Positions 45,721-56,259 of a stretch of 64,000 nucleotides of DNA are shown piece after piece; within the stretch, counting starts at the first letter, position 1; every line of letters starts with the position of its first letter. The notes beneath the pieces were generated by a model. The model worked only from the letters and a program-made list of their open reading frames with translations. It was not told the origin of the DNA and did no database searches. Both the position numbers and the translations under genes were made by a program. The DNA is taken from contig NZ_JACDUL010000001.1 of NCBI RefSeq assembly GCF_013760955.1, forward strand, positions 252,340 through 316,339, written 5' to 3'. This stretch comes from Methanococcus maripaludis. GTDB lineage: Archaea; AGJL01; Methanococci; Methanococcales; Methanococcaceae.

Positions 45721-46323
45721 ATGAAAAAAATCGATTTTGATACAATTTCTGCAATTATTTTAGAAGAATTTAAAACCTATACTGGAGAAGAAATTGAACC
45801 TCTCTGGGCATTTAAAACATTTGATGTTCAAAAAGATAGCATTGTTGGATTTATTGGTCCAATGAATGTTAAAATAGAAAATATGAAAGATTTAAAAGAT
45901 GTTAAAGAAGAAAAAGATATAGAAACTCCGATACAATCATCAGAAGCCATCAACTTTATTGTCGAACATTTTGATAATCCGGATTTGAAAATGACTTATT
46001 TAAGACAGCGGATTCTCGTATCAATTGCAAAAGACATAATTGAAAATAAATCCAATTTAAAACTGAAAAAATCTGGAGACGACCTTTATTTTAACGAAAA
46101 AAAGTTATCTGTATGTATTGCATGTAGGGGAATTAGTTCTGGAAAAATCCACCTTGGAATAAATGTAAAAAGTGATGGTGTTCCACCCCACGTTTCTGCA
46201 GTTGGGTTGAATGATATTGGAATTGAAAATGCTTTTGAAGTTATGGAAGAAATTGCCAAAGAATATGCAAAAGAAATGTCAAAAATTGAAAAAGATATTC
46301 GAAAAACGCTTCCTTTGTTTTAA
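45721..46323 (+). CDS. DUF366 protein
   Basis: A 200-residue conserved archaeal protein of the DUF366 family. The block CIACRGISSGKIHLGINV and VPPHVSAVGLND are its recognisable core; both Cys and the His are candidates for metal or catalysis. Function unknown. CGGTGGTTTT precedes the ATG. Tail to tail with the radical SAM gene. Confidence 0.78.
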   Translation: MKKIDFDTISAIILEEFKTYTGEEIEPLWAFKTFDVQKDSIVGFIGPMNVKIENMKDLKDVKEEKDIETPIQSSEAINFIVEHFDNPDLKMTYLRQRILVSIAKDIIENKSNLKLKKSGDDLYFNEKKLSVCIACRGISSGKIHLGINVKSDGVPPHVSAVGLNDIGIENAFEVMEEIAKEYAKEMSKIEKDIRKTLPLF

Positions 46324-46340
46324 TTTAAATTTGATTGTTT

Positions 46341-47339
46341 TTATTTTTTGTATTTTGAACCCTGTTTTGAATTTCTTCTTGCGAGCTCTTTTGAAACTTC
46401 ATTTAAGATTCTGAGTCTCTTTAAAGACCATTCCGGAGATATTTTTATTTCATCAGGTACTTTATCTTTTGAAACTCTCTGAATAATTACATAAGGGGAT
46501 AAATGTTCTAAAAAATCTGCAACTAAATGAATATACTGTTTTTCATCAAGTGATTTGTATTCCCCTTTCCAGTATATTTTTTCGAGTTCCGTATTTTCAA
46601 TAACCACTAACGGGTATATTTTTAGTGCATCTATTTCTAAATCAGATAAAACTTTTGCTGTTTCCATCATCATATCCCAATTCTCATTTGGAAGCGCCAA
46701 AATAATATGTCCGCACACCAAAATCCCCCTTTTTTTACATTCTATAACAGCTCGCCTTATATCATCTGAAGAATGTTTTCTATTTAAAAAATCAAGAGTT
46801 TTATCATGCATAGTCTGGACTCCAAGATCTATCCAGATTTCATATCCCTGTTTTACATAATTTTCTAAAATATCGAGTTTTTCGTCTTCGAGACAGTCAG
46901 GTCTTGTTCCAATTGAAATTCCAATAACATCTTCAAAAGAAAGTGCAAAATCCCAAAGTTCTTTTAGTTTTTCAGGCGTTCCGTGAGTATTGGTTCCAGG
47001 GTAAAAATAAACATAAAATTTTCCAATTCCCTTTTCCTTATTTTGTTTTATCTGGGCCTCAATCTGATCTTTTAACGAATATTTAACATTGCAATATTCA
47101 ACACTTATCGAACGACCCATTTTTGGACAGAAAATACATCCCCTTGTATCGATTGTACCATCTTTATTTGGGCACGAAAATCCTGCATCAACTGGAACTT
47201 TGAATGTTTTATAATCTCTTTCTCTTTTCATGTAAAGTCCGTACTGGGCTATTAAAAAACCCTCTTCGTAAATTCTATCTACAATATTTTTATCTATTGA
47301 ACCACTACTATTTCTGTAGATTTGAGCGCCCGTGTTCAT
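46341..47339 (-). CDS. Radical SAM protein, YhcC/TIGR01212 type
   Basis: A 332-residue radical SAM protein. The cluster motif is spaced C-x11-C-x2-C (SCPNKDG...RGCIFC), an Elp3-like variant of the usual CX3CX2C. Further marks are YPGTNTHG, GTRPDC and LGVQTMHDKTLDFLNRKHS. The family is widespread with unclear role, suspected in RNA modification. GGTGGTTTC precedes the ATG. Confidence 0.83.
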   Translation of the reverse strand: MNTGAQIYRNSSGSIDKNIVDRIYEEGFLIAQYGLYMKRERDYKTFKVPVDAGFSCPNKDGTIDTRGCIFCPKMGRSISVEYCNVKYSLKDQIEAQIKQNKEKGIGKFYVYFYPGTNTHGTPEKLKELWDFALSFEDVIGISIGTRPDCLEDEKLDILENYVKQGYEIWIDLGVQTMHDKTLDFLNRKHSSDDIRRAVIECKKRGILVCGHIILALPNENWDMMMETAKVLSDLEIDALKIYPLVVIENTELEKIYWKGEYKSLDEKQYIHLVADFLEHLSPYVIIQRVSKDKVPDEIKISPEWSLKRLRILNEVSKELARRNSKQGSKYKK

Positions 47340-47418
47340 GAAACCACCGAAAACTAAATTATAGGATATATTAAATAATTGGTGTTTATATTGTTATATG
47401 TTTATAAGGGTGAAAATT

Positions 47419-48924
47419 ATGGAACTTCACAATGATGAGAAAAGATTATTAAAAGCATTTCAGGACTCGAATAAAAAAATAATGAATTTAGAAGAGCTTT
47501 CAGAATATATTGAAAAAGAAAAAGTCATGAGAGCAGCGTTTTGGCTTTCTGGACGAGATTTTCTTGAAATTATTGAAAATAAAACCAGAGTGTGTGAATT
47601 AACCGAACTTGGTAAAAATTCCCTAGATTCTGAAATTCCTGAGAGAAAAGTTGCAAATTATATCAAAGAAAATAATTTAGAATCAATCCCAATAAAAGAC
47701 CTTTCAAAAATTTTAGAAAAGGATGAAACAGGGGCCGCACTTGGTAATTTAAAGAAAAAGGAATTAGTTACAATCGATAAAGGAAATATCGTATTTAAAA
47801 ATTTAGATTACAAAGATAATGAAGAAGAAGTATTGAAAAAAGTTTCAGAAGATTTCAATTTATCAAATTATTCTGAAGATGAAGTTAAAATAATTGAAAA
47901 CCTGAAAAAAAGAGGTTTTTTAAAAATAAACGAAGTAGTCGATAGAAGTTTTGAACTTAAAAGTGCAGGAATTGATTTTATTAAAAATCCAATCGAAATA
48001 AAAGAAGAAATCACCCAGCTTACAAGAGAAATGATTGTAAGTGGAAAATGGAATGACTATACAATTAGGCCATATGATGCAAAAATTCCAACTGAAGAAA
48101 TTTATCCTGTAAAAGCGCACCCGATGTCAAAAATAATTCAGGAAGTGAATGAAGTTTTGATATCAATGGGTTTTAAAGAAGTAAAAAGCCAGATTGTCCA
48201 AACGGAATTTTGGAACTTTGATACCTTGTTTGAACCTCAAGACCACCCTGCAAGAGATATGCAAGATACATTCTTTGTAAAATACCCAAACACAGGCATT
48301 GTTCCAAAAGATCTGCTTGAAAAGGTAAAAGGAATTCACGAATGTGGAACCATTGGCAGCGAAAAAATTTCAAAGGGCTGGTGCTACAAATTTGATGAAA
48401 AAGTTTCTGAAAGAACAGTTTTAAGAACCCACACGACTGTTTCATCAATAAAATATCTAGCGTCACTTTCTGAAACTGAAAGAGAAAACCCTCAAAAAGT
48501 ATTCTGTATCGATAGAGTATTTAGAAACGAAACAATCGACTACAAACACTTGCCTGAATTTTATCAGTGCGAAGGAATCGTAATGGCAGAGGATGTTAAC
48601 TTTGACAACCTTGTTGGAGTTTTAAAAGAATTTTTGAGAAAATTAGGATTTGAAAAAGTAAGAATAAGGCCTGCATACTTCCCATTTACGGAACCTTCGC
48701 TTGAAGCTGAAGTTTACATGGAAGGGAAAGGCTGGCTTGAACTTTTAGGTGCGGGAGTATTCAGACCTGAGGTTTTAGAGCCCTTTGGAATTAAAAAACC
48801 AGTTCTTGCATGGGGAATTGGGCTAAGCAGGCTTGCAATGTTAAGACTTGGCCTTACAGATATTCGTGAACTTCACAAAAACGACATAGAATGGCTTAAA
48901 AAAACTGCAGTTAGTGAAAAATAG
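47419..48924 (+). CDS. pheS: Phenylalanyl-tRNA synthetase alpha subunit
   Basis: A 501-residue class IIc catalytic subunit of archaeal length. N-terminal winged-helix modules (residues about 1-190) bind tRNA. The catalytic core has [17 protein letters not shown] (motif 2 region), [17 protein letters not shown] and the motif 3 [24 protein letters not shown] before the ATG at 47419; the frame is open to 47398. The beta subunit is elsewhere. Upstream of hcgB as in M. jannaschii. Confidence 0.93.
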   Translation: MELHNDEKRLLKAFQDSNKKIMNLEELSEYIEKEKVMRAAFWLSGRDFLEIIENKTRVCELTELGKNSLDSEIPERKVANYIKENNLESIPIKDLSKILEKDETGAALGNLKKKELVTIDKGNIVFKNLDYKDNEEEVLKKVSEDFNLSNYSEDEVKIIENLKKRGFLKINEVVDRSFELKSAGIDFIKNPIEIKEEITQLTREMIVSGKWNDYTIRPYDAKIPTEEIYPVKAHPMSKIIQEVNEVLISMGFKEVKSQIVQTEFWNFDTLFEPQDHPARDMQDTFFVKYPNTGIVPKDLLEKVKGIHECGTIGSEKISKGWCYKFDEKVSERTVLRTHTTVSSIKYLASLSETERENPQKVFCIDRVFRNETIDYKHLPEFYQCEGIVMAEDVNFDNLVGVLKEFLRKLGFEKVRIRPAYFPFTEPSLEAEVYMEGKGWLELLGAGVFRPEVLEPFGIKKPVLAWGIGLSRLAMLRLGLTDIRELHKNDIEWLKKTAVSEK

Positions 48925-48948
48925 TTATAATATTTTAAGAGGATCTCC

Positions 48949-49428
48949 ATGAATATAGAAAAAACAATTAAATGTGCTTATGATGAATCCATAAACAATG
49001 CACGCTTTGGAGATAAATTTGAAGAAATTGAAGCCATACAAAGCACCATCAAAAGTGCAAAAAGCGTTGTTGTTGCAACGCGAAATGAAAAGAAATTTAA
49101 AGTAGTATCCGATATTATCTCAAAGATTACAGATGCAGATATATCAATGATTGAAATTCCAACAAATTCTGCAGATTTAACCAGAATGCCTGCATTAAAC
49201 AAGGGACTAATTGCTGTAGATTCTTCAAATGCAGACATTGTAGTATCAAGAGGAAGGCTTGGAATTCCAGGTTCTGGATCTCTTCTTATTATCCTGGATA
49301 AAAAGGGAAGAATTTTAACAGGATCTGTTTCCCCTTCATCTATTATTCATAAAAATCCGATAGAAAAAACAGTCGAGTTGGAATTAATTAATGCTCTTGA
49401 AAGAATCGGTATTATGGTGAAAAAATGA
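48949..49428 (+). CDS. hcgB: FeGP cofactor biosynthesis guanylyltransferase HcgB
   Basis: A 159-residue DUF3236 protein. It transfers GMP to the pyridinol precursor of the iron-guanylylpyridinol cofactor of [Fe]-hydrogenase (Hmd). Recognised by VVVATRNEKKFKVVSD, ADLTRMPALNKGLIAVDSS and VSRGRLGIPGSGSLL, and by its place between pheS and hcgC, the same order as MJ0487-MJ0489. GAGGATCTCC precedes the ATG. hmd itself is not in the window. Confidence 0.86.
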   Translation: MNIEKTIKCAYDESINNARFGDKFEEIEAIQSTIKSAKSVVVATRNEKKFKVVSDIISKITDADISMIEIPTNSADLTRMPALNKGLIAVDSSNADIVVSRGRLGIPGSGSLLIILDKKGRILTGSVSPSSIIHKNPIEKTVELELINALERIGIMVKK

Positions 49429-50207
49429 ATTACGGAATTACCGAAAGCGTAAAAACCACTAGATCAAAAATAAAGATAAAAGATATTGTTTCAGATGTTG
49501 TTGAAAAAAAGGCAAATGCAATTAAATACTTCTTAGAAGGAGAAGAGTTTAAAAAGGCCATTGTTTTCGGTGCTTATCTTTCAGGAAGTTATATTGCATA
49601 CACCCTTTTAAAAGACTGTGATGAAGTAATTATTGTTGATATCCAGCCCCATTTAAAAGATATATTGATTAACGAAGGAATAAAATTTATGGACTTAAAC
49701 AAATTACAGCTTGAATTGAGAAACGGAAATTCAATAAATCCAGATTTAGTAATTGATTTAACCGGACTTGGAGGATTATCTCCAGATTTACTTTCAAAAT
49801 TCAATCCAAAAGTATTGATCGTTGAAGATCCAAAAGGAAACCACGATAAAGGAATCTCAAAAATAGACAATACCAATAAAAGACTCTGTGTTGGAACTAA
49901 AAAGGGAATTCTAAAAACTTACAGGTCATCTAAATTTTCAAAAACTTCTGGAACCATGACACTTGTTGTCGATATAATTATGGATTCTTGCAGGGAAATT
50001 AATGAAATAGATGGTGTTTTGTACACGATTCCAAATTTAAAATACTTTGAAGGAACCGTTTTCCATGAAAAAAACGTAAAAAAGTTTTTAACTGAATTGA
50101 ACATGCCTGCAATAACAGTAAGCTCGATAGACCACGTCGAATACGAACTTGAAGAAACACTTTCCAAAAATATTTCAAGAGTAAACTCTTTTGTAAAAGA
50201 AATTTAA
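49425..50207 (+). CDS. hcgC: FeGP cofactor biosynthesis methyltransferase HcgC
   Basis: A 260-residue SAM-dependent pyridinol methyltransferase with a Rossmann-like fold: IVFGAYLSGSYIAYTL as the nucleotide loop, VIIVDIQPHLKDIL for the acidic strand end, and PDLVIDLTGLGGL. It methylates carbon 3 of the pyridinol ring. The ATG overlaps the hcgB stop by four bases (ATGA), so the two are coupled. Identification is from family memory and order. Confidence 0.86.
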   Translation: MNYGITESVKTTRSKIKIKDIVSDVVEKKANAIKYFLEGEEFKKAIVFGAYLSGSYIAYTLLKDCDEVIIVDIQPHLKDILINEGIKFMDLNKLQLELRNGNSINPDLVIDLTGLGGLSPDLLSKFNPKVLIVEDPKGNHDKGISKIDNTNKRLCVGTKKGILKTYRSSKFSKTSGTMTLVVDIIMDSCREINEIDGVLYTIPNLKYFEGTVFHEKNVKKFLTELNMPAITVSSIDHVEYELEETLSKNISRVNSFVKEI

Positions 50208-50214
50208 TTCTTTT

Positions 50215-50727
50215 TTAAATCTTTGACACAACAATTTCTAGCGCTTCCATAAATGCATTTTTTTCTGCAATGATAACTGCAACCGGAATTCTTACAACCT
50301 TTTCAATGCTCGTACTTACAATTGGGGCACAAACTATTGCTTTTACACCCTCTCTTTCTGCATATATTGCCGAAACTATACATTCTTCGAGCGTGCTTGC
50401 AGGGTATTCTTTTAAAAGATAGGTTTTTCCATTTACTGCTATCCTTTTTGTGCTTATTTTATTAAGTGATGGCCTTGCTGCAATCAGGGCTATTTTATCT
50501 TCCGAAGAATCTTCTTCTTCAAAGCTTTTTACAGTATTTATAATTTTTTTAAGAGTTGATACTCGAAAATCCTTTTCATTCGTGATTTTATAAAGTGTAC
50601 TGTAAGGTATATCAGATATTTCAGAAAATTCCTTTAATGGAACATCCAGTTCAAGAAGAACCTTTTTAAATTCATCCGTAAACTTATCTGAACCCACACT
50701 CAATAAAAGTCGTTCATGCGCCCGCAT
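50215..50727 (-). CDS. HTH transcriptional regulator
   Basis: A 170-residue protein. Residues about 20-65 form an XRE-like helix-turn-helix (PLKEFSEISDIPYSTLYKITNE) and the second half is an alpha/beta domain with IALIAARPSLNKI, EGVKAIVCAPIV and VAVIIAEKNAFMEALE. This architecture is common to methanogen regulators of unknown target. GGTGGGACCT precedes the ATG at 50727. Convergent with hcgC and next to ftsZ. Confidence 0.8.
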   Translation of the reverse strand: MRAHERLLLSVGSDKFTDEFKKVLLELDVPLKEFSEISDIPYSTLYKITNEKDFRVSTLKKIINTVKSFEEEDSSEDKIALIAARPSLNKISTKRIAVNGKTYLLKEYPASTLEECIVSAIYAEREGVKAIVCAPIVSTSIEKVVRIPVAVIIAEKNAFMEALEIVVSKI

Positions 50728-50766
50728 AGGTCCCACCTAAAAAATAAAAAAGAAAAATTTTTAAAA

Positions 50767-51864
50767 TTATACTATGTAATCAATTCCAAGGGATCCTTTG
50801 GACCTATTGGCCGAACTTGGAATTATTTTTTGAGGGGATCTTCCACCGCCAATTATATTTGGAGATCTAACTCCTGTAATGATTGCCATTACTCTTATTG
50901 CACCATCCATTGAAGGATCAAGTCTTGCACCCCAGATAACGTTAGCATTTATATCCATGCTGCTTGTGATTCCTTCACCGATTCTGTTAGCTTCACCAAG
51001 AGTTAAATCGGGGCCACCCGTTATGTGTATTAACGCACCGGTTGCTCCTTTGTAGTCGATATCTAAAAGTGGGCACTGTAATGTGTCTTTTACAACTTTG
51101 TCTACCCTGTCACCTTTGGTATCAAAGTCAACTTCACCAACACCAATCATTGCGACCCCACCGTTTGTCATAACCGCTTTGACATCTGCGTAGTCAATAT
51201 TAATCAAGCTCTTTAATGAAATTGTTTCAGTAATTCCTTTGACCGCTTGAGCAATGATTTCATCAGCTACCCTGAAAGCCTCGTTCATAGGTAAGTTTGG
51301 AACAAAATCAACAAGTCTGTTGTTGTCAATTACGATAACAGTATCACAGCTTTCGGTAAGTCTTCTGAGACCTTCATCAGCTTTTTTAAGTCTTGCTCTT
51401 TCAATTTTGAATGGATAAGTTACAACTCCGATAACTACAGCACCATTTTCTTTTGCAATTTCAGCTACAACTGGAGCGGAACCCGTACCTGTTCCACCAC
51501 CCATTCCTGCTGAAACGAATATTAAATCTGCACTTTTTATAACATCTTCAAGAACGTTTTTAGCTAGTTCAGCGGATTTTTTTCCGATTTCTGGATATCC
51601 ACCTGCACCGAGACCTCTTGTAAGGGTTGAACCAATTAATATTTTTTTGTCAGCATTTATGTGCTCTAAATGCTGTTTATCCGTGTTAATTGCAATGGTT
51701 TCCGCACCCTCAATACCAATCTCACTTAACCTGTGAATTGTATTGTTTCCAGCACCACCACATCCAACAACAAGAATTTTTGCATTTCCAAAATCGTCTT
51801 TTGACATTTGGGTATTGTAAAGTTCATCATTATTTTTGGCCAAAGCTTCTTTAACAAGTCTCAT
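50767..51864 (-). CDS. ftsZ: Cell division GTPase FtsZ
   Basis: A 365-residue tubulin-like GTPase that forms the division ring. The glycine-rich GCGGAGNNT, the tubulin signature [12 protein letters not shown], the GTP-contact DNNRLV and T7-loop region [11 protein letters not shown] are all present. A short conserved C-terminus ([10 protein letters not shown]) ends it. GGAGGATTAAT precedes the ATG. Confidence 0.95.
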   Translation of the reverse strand: MRLVKEALAKNNDELYNTQMSKDDFGNAKILVVGCGGAGNNTIHRLSEIGIEGAETIAINTDKQHLEHINADKKILIGSTLTRGLGAGGYPEIGKKSAELAKNVLEDVIKSADLIFVSAGMGGGTGTGSAPVVAEIAKENGAVVIGVVTYPFKIERARLKKADEGLRRLTESCDTVIVIDNNRLVDFVPNLPMNEAFRVADEIIAQAVKGITETISLKSLINIDYADVKAVMTNGGVAMIGVGEVDFDTKGDRVDKVVKDTLQCPLLDIDYKGATGALIHITGGPDLTLGEANRIGEGITSSMDINANVIWGARLDPSMDGAIRVMAIITGVRSPNIIGGGRSPQKIIPSSANRSKGSLGIDYIV

Positions 51865-52030
51865 ATTAATCCTCCAAAGCGGTGAAGATGGTTGTGTAAA
51901 TTACTTTTAGTATATTAACAGTCAAAAAATTGTTTTTACTAAATATATACCCTCTTTTATGCTATATAATAGTTTTTATATGGTTTTTACATCCCTCTCA
52001 TTATTAATATTATTAAATATTATCGTAAGG

Positions 52031-52038
52031 TATATAAA
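52031..52038 (+). promoter_or_regulatory. TATA box of SRP RNA gene
   Basis: TATATAAA lies about 25 bp before the inferred 5' end of the 7S RNA, the expected archaeal distance. Confidence 0.65.
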
Positions 52039-52057
52039 CCTAAACACTTAAACCTTG

Positions 52058-52370
52058 ATGTGGCTAGGCTGGGAAGTTAGGCGTTTCCTGTAACTCGAAA
52101 TCGCCTTTGCGAGAGCCGAAAACTTGAGGGCGGTTTTAAATTCTGTCATTCATTCTCAAGTTTTGTGTAGACATTTCGTCCTTTGGGGTAAGATGGAGGA
52201 GGAACCTTTTTTGGAAGAAAAAGACAAACCTCCCTTATCTTTCGAACCCCGTCAGGCCCGGAAGGGAGCAGCGGTAGAGAGAACTTCAACGCTCAGAGGG
52301 TTGCGGAATCGAGCAGGACTTGGGGTAAAATGGGTTTCAGGGTTTATTACCCACCTCAAGGAAGCCACTT
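52058..52370 (+). ncRNA. 7S signal recognition particle RNA
   Basis: The helix 8 core GTCAGGCCCGGAAGGGAGCA (52251-52270), with its SRP54-binding internal loop and GGAA tetraloop, is diagnostic. The 5' domain TGGCTAGGCTGGG... CTGTAACTCGAAATCGCC matches archaeal Alu-domain helices 3-4. GTGGCT at 52060 pairs with AGCCAC at 52363, giving helix 1 and a length near 310 nt, typical for archaea. Ends are approximate. An oligo-T tract follows. Confidence 0.93.
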
Positions 52371-52426
52371 TTATTTTAAGAGATTTTTATAATTATTCAA
52401 TTTTTCAAGTTTTTTTAAGGTACACA

Positions 52427-52918
52427 ATGATTATCGGACTCATTTCAGATACGCACATTCCAGAAAGAGCTAAAAAACTTCCAAAAGAAATTTTTGAACA
52501 TTTTTCAGATGTAGATTTGATAATACACTGCGGTGATGTAACGTCTGAATCTGTTTTAAAAGATTTAGAAAAAATTAGTAAAATTTCAGTTGTTTCTGGC
52601 AATATGGATTCTATGAATTATCCAAAAGAACGTGAATTAATCATTGAAAACTTTAAAATAGGAATAATACATGGAAACCAGATCCATCCAAGAGGCGATA
52701 CTTTAAAAATGAAATATCTGTGCCTTGAAAAAAATTGGGATATTTTAATTTCTGGACATACTCACGTTCCAATGATCAAAGAAATAACTGTTGAAAATAA
52801 AAAAATACTGCTTTTAAATCCTGGAAGCCCAACTGTTCCACGATATCCGTTAAAAACCATTATGAAATTAAAAATAGAAGATAAAAAAGTTGATGCAGAG
52901 TTAATTCCCATAAAATAA
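52427..52918 (+). CDS. Metallophosphoesterase, YfcE/MJ0936 family
   Basis: A 163-residue phosphodiesterase. Metal ligands are in ISDTHIP, IHCGDVT, VSGNMD, IIHGNQ and SGHTHVP, the full calcineurin-like set. The M. jannaschii relative hydrolyses phosphodiesters in vitro; the cellular substrate is unknown. The frame is open back into the SRP RNA, but the ATG at 52427 begins the family N-terminus MIIGLISDTH, with AAGGT before it. Confidence 0.88.
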   Translation: MIIGLISDTHIPERAKKLPKEIFEHFSDVDLIIHCGDVTSESVLKDLEKISKISVVSGNMDSMNYPKERELIIENFKIGIIHGNQIHPRGDTLKMKYLCLEKNWDILISGHTHVPMIKEITVENKKILLLNPGSPTVPRYPLKTIMKLKIEDKKVDAELIPIK

Positions 52919-52928
52919 AAAAATAAAT

Positions 52929-53345
52929 TTATTTTCTTGAAGTTAATTTCTTAAGTTTTGAAACAAGTTCCGCTCTTTTGTTTTCAATTGTATTTTCGTA
53001 GTAATCGAGTGCCTTTGTAGGGCATACTTCAAGGCATATCTCACTGCCTCTTTCAATACAACCATCACATTTTACTGCAACTTTTGTGCATTTATCAATT
53101 TGTATTGCTCCAACAGGGCATACTTCAGCACATAATGCACATCCAATACATTTTTCAGGTTCTATTATAACCTTATCGTCTATTTTTTTGATTGCATCTT
53201 CAGGACATGCATTAAGACATGGCGCGTCTTCACAATGCATGCATCTAATTGGAATTCCATCAAACACATGAATTGCATTTATAGGACATGCCCTTTCACA
53301 CTTTTTGCAATCTACGCATAAGTCAATATTTGGCATTACCTTCAT
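52929..53345 (-). CDS. porF: Pyruvate oxidoreductase-associated ferredoxin PorF
   Basis: A 138-residue polyferredoxin with four [4Fe-4S] motifs: two standard (CVDCKKCERACP, CIGCALCAEVCP) and two of the HycB/DmsB type with widened spacing (CMHCEDAPCLNACP, CDGCIERGSEICLEVC). In M. maripaludis PorE and PorF were shown to support electron supply to pyruvate oxidoreductase. GGTGAAGTT precedes the ATG. Last gene of the por operon. Confidence 0.9.
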   Translation of the reverse strand: MKVMPNIDLCVDCKKCERACPINAIHVFDGIPIRCMHCEDAPCLNACPEDAIKKIDDKVIIEPEKCIGCALCAEVCPVGAIQIDKCTKVAVKCDGCIERGSEICLEVCPTKALDYYENTIENKRAELVSKLKKLTSRK

Positions 53346-53362
53346 AACTTCACCAGATTATT

Positions 53363-53866
53363 TTAAGGATTACATCTTGATGATGCAGTAACTAAAGAAA
53401 GAAGTCCTTTTTTATTTTTGGATTTTCCTTTAGGACCTAAAACTGTTAAATTTTCAATATTTTTCAATTTCTTATCCATTACTAATTCATCAACATTTAC
53501 AACTTCGAGACATCTTTTACTGCATGCTTTAACACATGCCTGTTCATCTCTACCATAACACAAATCGCACTTGTGTGCAGTCTTTCCGCTGATATATATT
53601 GCACCAAAAGGACATGCCATTGCACAGAGTCCACATCCAATGCAGGATTCTTTATCGAGGTAAATTACGCCATCTTTTGATTCGATGGCAGAAACAGGAC
53701 ATACTTCCATGCATGGTGATGAGGTACAGTGCTGGCATACTACTGGCAAGTATCTTCCTTCGTGCTCCCAAATGCTGATTCCACTAACTTCGTGAACTTC
53801 AGAACATGCTTTAACACAATCCCCGCAGTTATCACAAGCTTCGTTAACCATCATTACTTTCTTCAT
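53363..53866 (-). CDS. porE: Pyruvate oxidoreductase-associated ferredoxin PorE
   Basis: A 167-residue paralogue of PorF with four cluster motifs: CDNCGDCVKACS, CQHCTSSPCMEVCP, CIGCGLCAMACP and CDLCYGRDEQACVKAC. A 45-residue C-terminal extension without a clear domain ends near SSRCNP. AAGGTGCGATC precedes the ATG. Lies between porB and porF. Confidence 0.9.
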   Translation of the reverse strand: MKKVMMVNEACDNCGDCVKACSEVHEVSGISIWEHEGRYLPVVCQHCTSSPCMEVCPVSAIESKDGVIYLDKESCIGCGLCAMACPFGAIYISGKTAHKCDLCYGRDEQACVKACSKRCLEVVNVDELVMDKKLKNIENLTVLGPKGKSKNKKGLLSLVTASSRCNP

Positions 53867-53890
53867 GATCGCACCTTAAAAAATATATTA

Positions 53891-54787
53891 TTAAAGACCG
53901 TATTCGTCGCATTTCATGTCGATGGTCTTTTGAATTACTGAAATATCTTCGGGTTTTAAGTGTCTATATCTTTTCTGAACTTTTAAATATTCTTCAATTG
54001 GTTTTCTTTTCAATGGCCTGTAGTTTAACTTAAATTCGCCATTTTCAATCTCGAAAAGTGGCCAAACACCAGTTTCAACTGCAAGTCTGCCCATTTCAAT
54101 TGTGTTTTCAGCAGGGTATCCCCAACCGGTAGTACACGGCTGAAGTACCTGTATAAATGCTGGACCATTTACTTCACATGCTTTTTTAACTTTCTTCATG
54201 AAGTCTTCTGGGTAGCTTATTGATGCTGTTGCAACGTAAGGAATTCCGTGAGCAGCCATGATCATTGGCATGTCTTTTTTAGGTCTGTTTTCTCCACGGA
54301 TATGGCTTCCAGCAGGCGAAGTCGTTGTTGAAGCCATGAACGGTGTTGAACCACTTCTTTGAACCCCCGTGTTCATGTAAGCTTCGTTATCATACATTAT
54401 GTAGACCATATCGTGTCCCCTTTCCATTGCACCACTGAGTGCTTGAAAGCCGATATCTGCAGTACCGCCGTCACCACCAAATGCAATGACGTTTACTTTT
54501 TCTTCACCGTATTTTCCTTTCTTTCTTTTTAAAGCAGCCACAGCTCCTTCAATACCGCTTGCTACTGCAGCAGCATTTTCAAATGCAACGTGAACCCAAG
54601 GAACTCTCCACGCAGTTTCAGGATAGGGCGTTGTCATAACCTCAAGACAGCCTGTAGCATTTGCAACGATGGTATTTTTTCCAGCAGCTTTTAAAGCGAG
54701 TCTTGCGACAATTGCTGCACCACAACCTGCACAGCCCCTGTGTCCTGGAGCAAATAATTCTTCTCTTGGAAATTGGCTTCCAGTCAT
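53891..54787 (-). CDS. porB: Pyruvate:ferredoxin oxidoreductase beta subunit
   Basis: A 298-residue subunit that binds thiamine diphosphate and one [4Fe-4S]. The TPP motif is [10 protein letters not shown]...[10 protein letters not shown]; cluster ligands include CAGC (residues about 19-22), one in NATGCLEV and one in LQPCTTGW. In methanogens it works mainly toward pyruvate synthesis. GGTGATATT precedes the ATG. Confidence 0.94.
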   Translation of the reverse strand: MTGSQFPREELFAPGHRGCAGCGAAIVARLALKAAGKNTIVANATGCLEVMTTPYPETAWRVPWVHVAFENAAAVASGIEGAVAALKRKKGKYGEEKVNVIAFGGDGGTADIGFQALSGAMERGHDMVYIMYDNEAYMNTGVQRSGSTPFMASTTTSPAGSHIRGENRPKKDMPMIMAAHGIPYVATASISYPEDFMKKVKKACEVNGPAFIQVLQPCTTGWGYPAENTIEMGRLAVETGVWPLFEIENGEFKLNYRPLKRKPIEEYLKVQKRYRHLKPEDISVIQKTIDMKCDEYGL

Positions 54788-54803
54788 AATATCACCAAAT
54801 AAA

Positions 54804-55967
54804 TTATTCTTCCTTCAATCCGACCCAGTTTGTTTTTCCGTCTTCAGATGTTTCTACATCCGCATAAATTCCTAAAATATCTTCAGAAGTAATATCTCTT
54901 CCACCAAGACCAACGATATAGTTTACAGTCTTTTTATCCTTTAAATGGGATGCAACATCCGCATAAATTGCACCTTTGTTCATACCAAGGCTTATGCTTT
55001 TATCAAGAATTGCAACATTCTTAGCATTTTTAAGTGCATCTTTAATCATTTCAACAGGAAGTGGTCTGTAGCATCTTATTTTTAATAAACCGATTTCTAC
55101 GCCTTCTTTTTTCTTAAGGTCGATCATATCTTTTATTGTTCCACAAATTGAACCCATTGCAATAATTACGTTTTCTGCTTTTTCCAAATTGTAACTTTCA
55201 ATAAGCCCGTTTCCGTAAGCTCTGTTGAATTTTTCTGCAAAAGCATCGTGAACATCTGCAATAACTTTTTCAGCGTTTCTCATTGCAGTTTCTATTGCAT
55301 ATCTGGTTTCCATGTAGTAGTTTGGATCACCAAGCGCACCTTGTGTCATTGGTTTTTTAGGGTCCAAGTATGCATGTTTTGGTTCATAAGTTCCGATAAA
55401 ATCGAGTACAGTTTCCCGTTTTGGAAGAGTAACTGGTTCTACAGTGTGTGTTAAAATAAAACCGTCTAAATTTACCATAACTGGAAGAAGAACTTTTTCA
55501 TCTTCTGCAATTTTAAATGCCTGGATAACCAAATCTAAAACTTCCTGATTATCTTCAGCATATAGTTGAATCCATCCAGTATCTCTTTGAGATAAACTGT
55601 CTTGCTGGTCATTCCAAATATTGATTGGTGCAGATAATGCCCTGTTTGCATTCATCATTACAACTGGAACCCTCATTCCTGCTGCTGCAAATAAAACTTC
55701 GTGCATTAATGCTAAACCTTGTGATGATGTTGCAGTAAATGTTCTTGCACCCGTTGCACTTGCCGCAATACTTGCACTCATTGCAGAATGCTCACTTTCT
55801 ACTTTGATATATTCTGCATCTAATTCACCATTAGCTACAAAATCTGCAAGCTTTTCTACACATGTGGTCTGCGGCGTAATTGGATATGCTGCAATAACAT
55901 CTACATCTGCAAGTTTTGCAGCTTCGGCAGCTGCAGAAGTTCCTGTGATAACCTTAACTTCAGACAT
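54804..55967 (-). CDS. porA: Pyruvate:ferredoxin oxidoreductase alpha subunit
   Basis: A 387-residue catalytic partner of PorB. The N-terminal [15 protein letters not shown] binds the pyrophosphate/CoA side, and [18 protein letters not shown] and the C-terminal [11 protein letters not shown] are family signatures. AAGGAGGATATC precedes the ATG, one of the strongest ribosome sites in the operon. Confidence 0.94.
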   Translation of the reverse strand: MSEVKVITGTSAAAEAAKLADVDVIAAYPITPQTTCVEKLADFVANGELDAEYIKVESEHSAMSASIAASATGARTFTATSSQGLALMHEVLFAAAGMRVPVVMMNANRALSAPINIWNDQQDSLSQRDTGWIQLYAEDNQEVLDLVIQAFKIAEDEKVLLPVMVNLDGFILTHTVEPVTLPKRETVLDFIGTYEPKHAYLDPKKPMTQGALGDPNYYMETRYAIETAMRNAEKVIADVHDAFAEKFNRAYGNGLIESYNLEKAENVIIAMGSICGTIKDMIDLKKKEGVEIGLLKIRCYRPLPVEMIKDALKNAKNVAILDKSISLGMNKGAIYADVASHLKDKKTVNYIVGLGGRDITSEDILGIYADVETSEDGKTNWVGLKEE

Positions 55968-55988
55968 GATATCCTCCTTAAATCAGTG

Positions 55989-56246
55989 TTATTTTTCTTC
56001 CCTTTCTGTTTTTATCGCTTTTACAGGGCATTCTTTCTCGCAAATGAGACATCCTTTACAGTAATCGTAATCGATTTCGAATTTTCCGTCTTTTTCTTGT
56101 ATACATCCTTCAGGACAGAAAATGTAACAATTTTCACATTTTACACATTTATCTTGGTCTAAAACTGGTTTGAATACTCTCCAGCTTCCAGTTTTATTAT
56201 TTGCTGAACTTCCAGGTTCATAAATAATCGTTCCTGTGTTTACCAT
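55989..56246 (-). CDS. porD: Pyruvate:ferredoxin oxidoreductase delta subunit
   Basis: An 85-residue two-cluster ferredoxin subunit with motifs CVKCENCYIFCP and CKGCLICEKECP. It carries electrons between PorB and outside ferredoxin. AAGGTGATTAT precedes the ATG. Confidence 0.92.
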   Translation of the reverse strand: MVNTGTIIYEPGSSANNKTGSWRVFKPVLDQDKCVKCENCYIFCPEGCIQEKDGKFEIDYDYCKGCLICEKECPVKAIKTEREEK

Positions 56247-56259
56247 ATAATCACCTTAA

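Noticed and set aside
52124-52426. 101-residue N-terminal extension of the phosphoesterase frame
   Set aside because: It overlies the 7S SRP RNA, lacks family similarity and a ribosome site; the family N-terminus begins at 52427.
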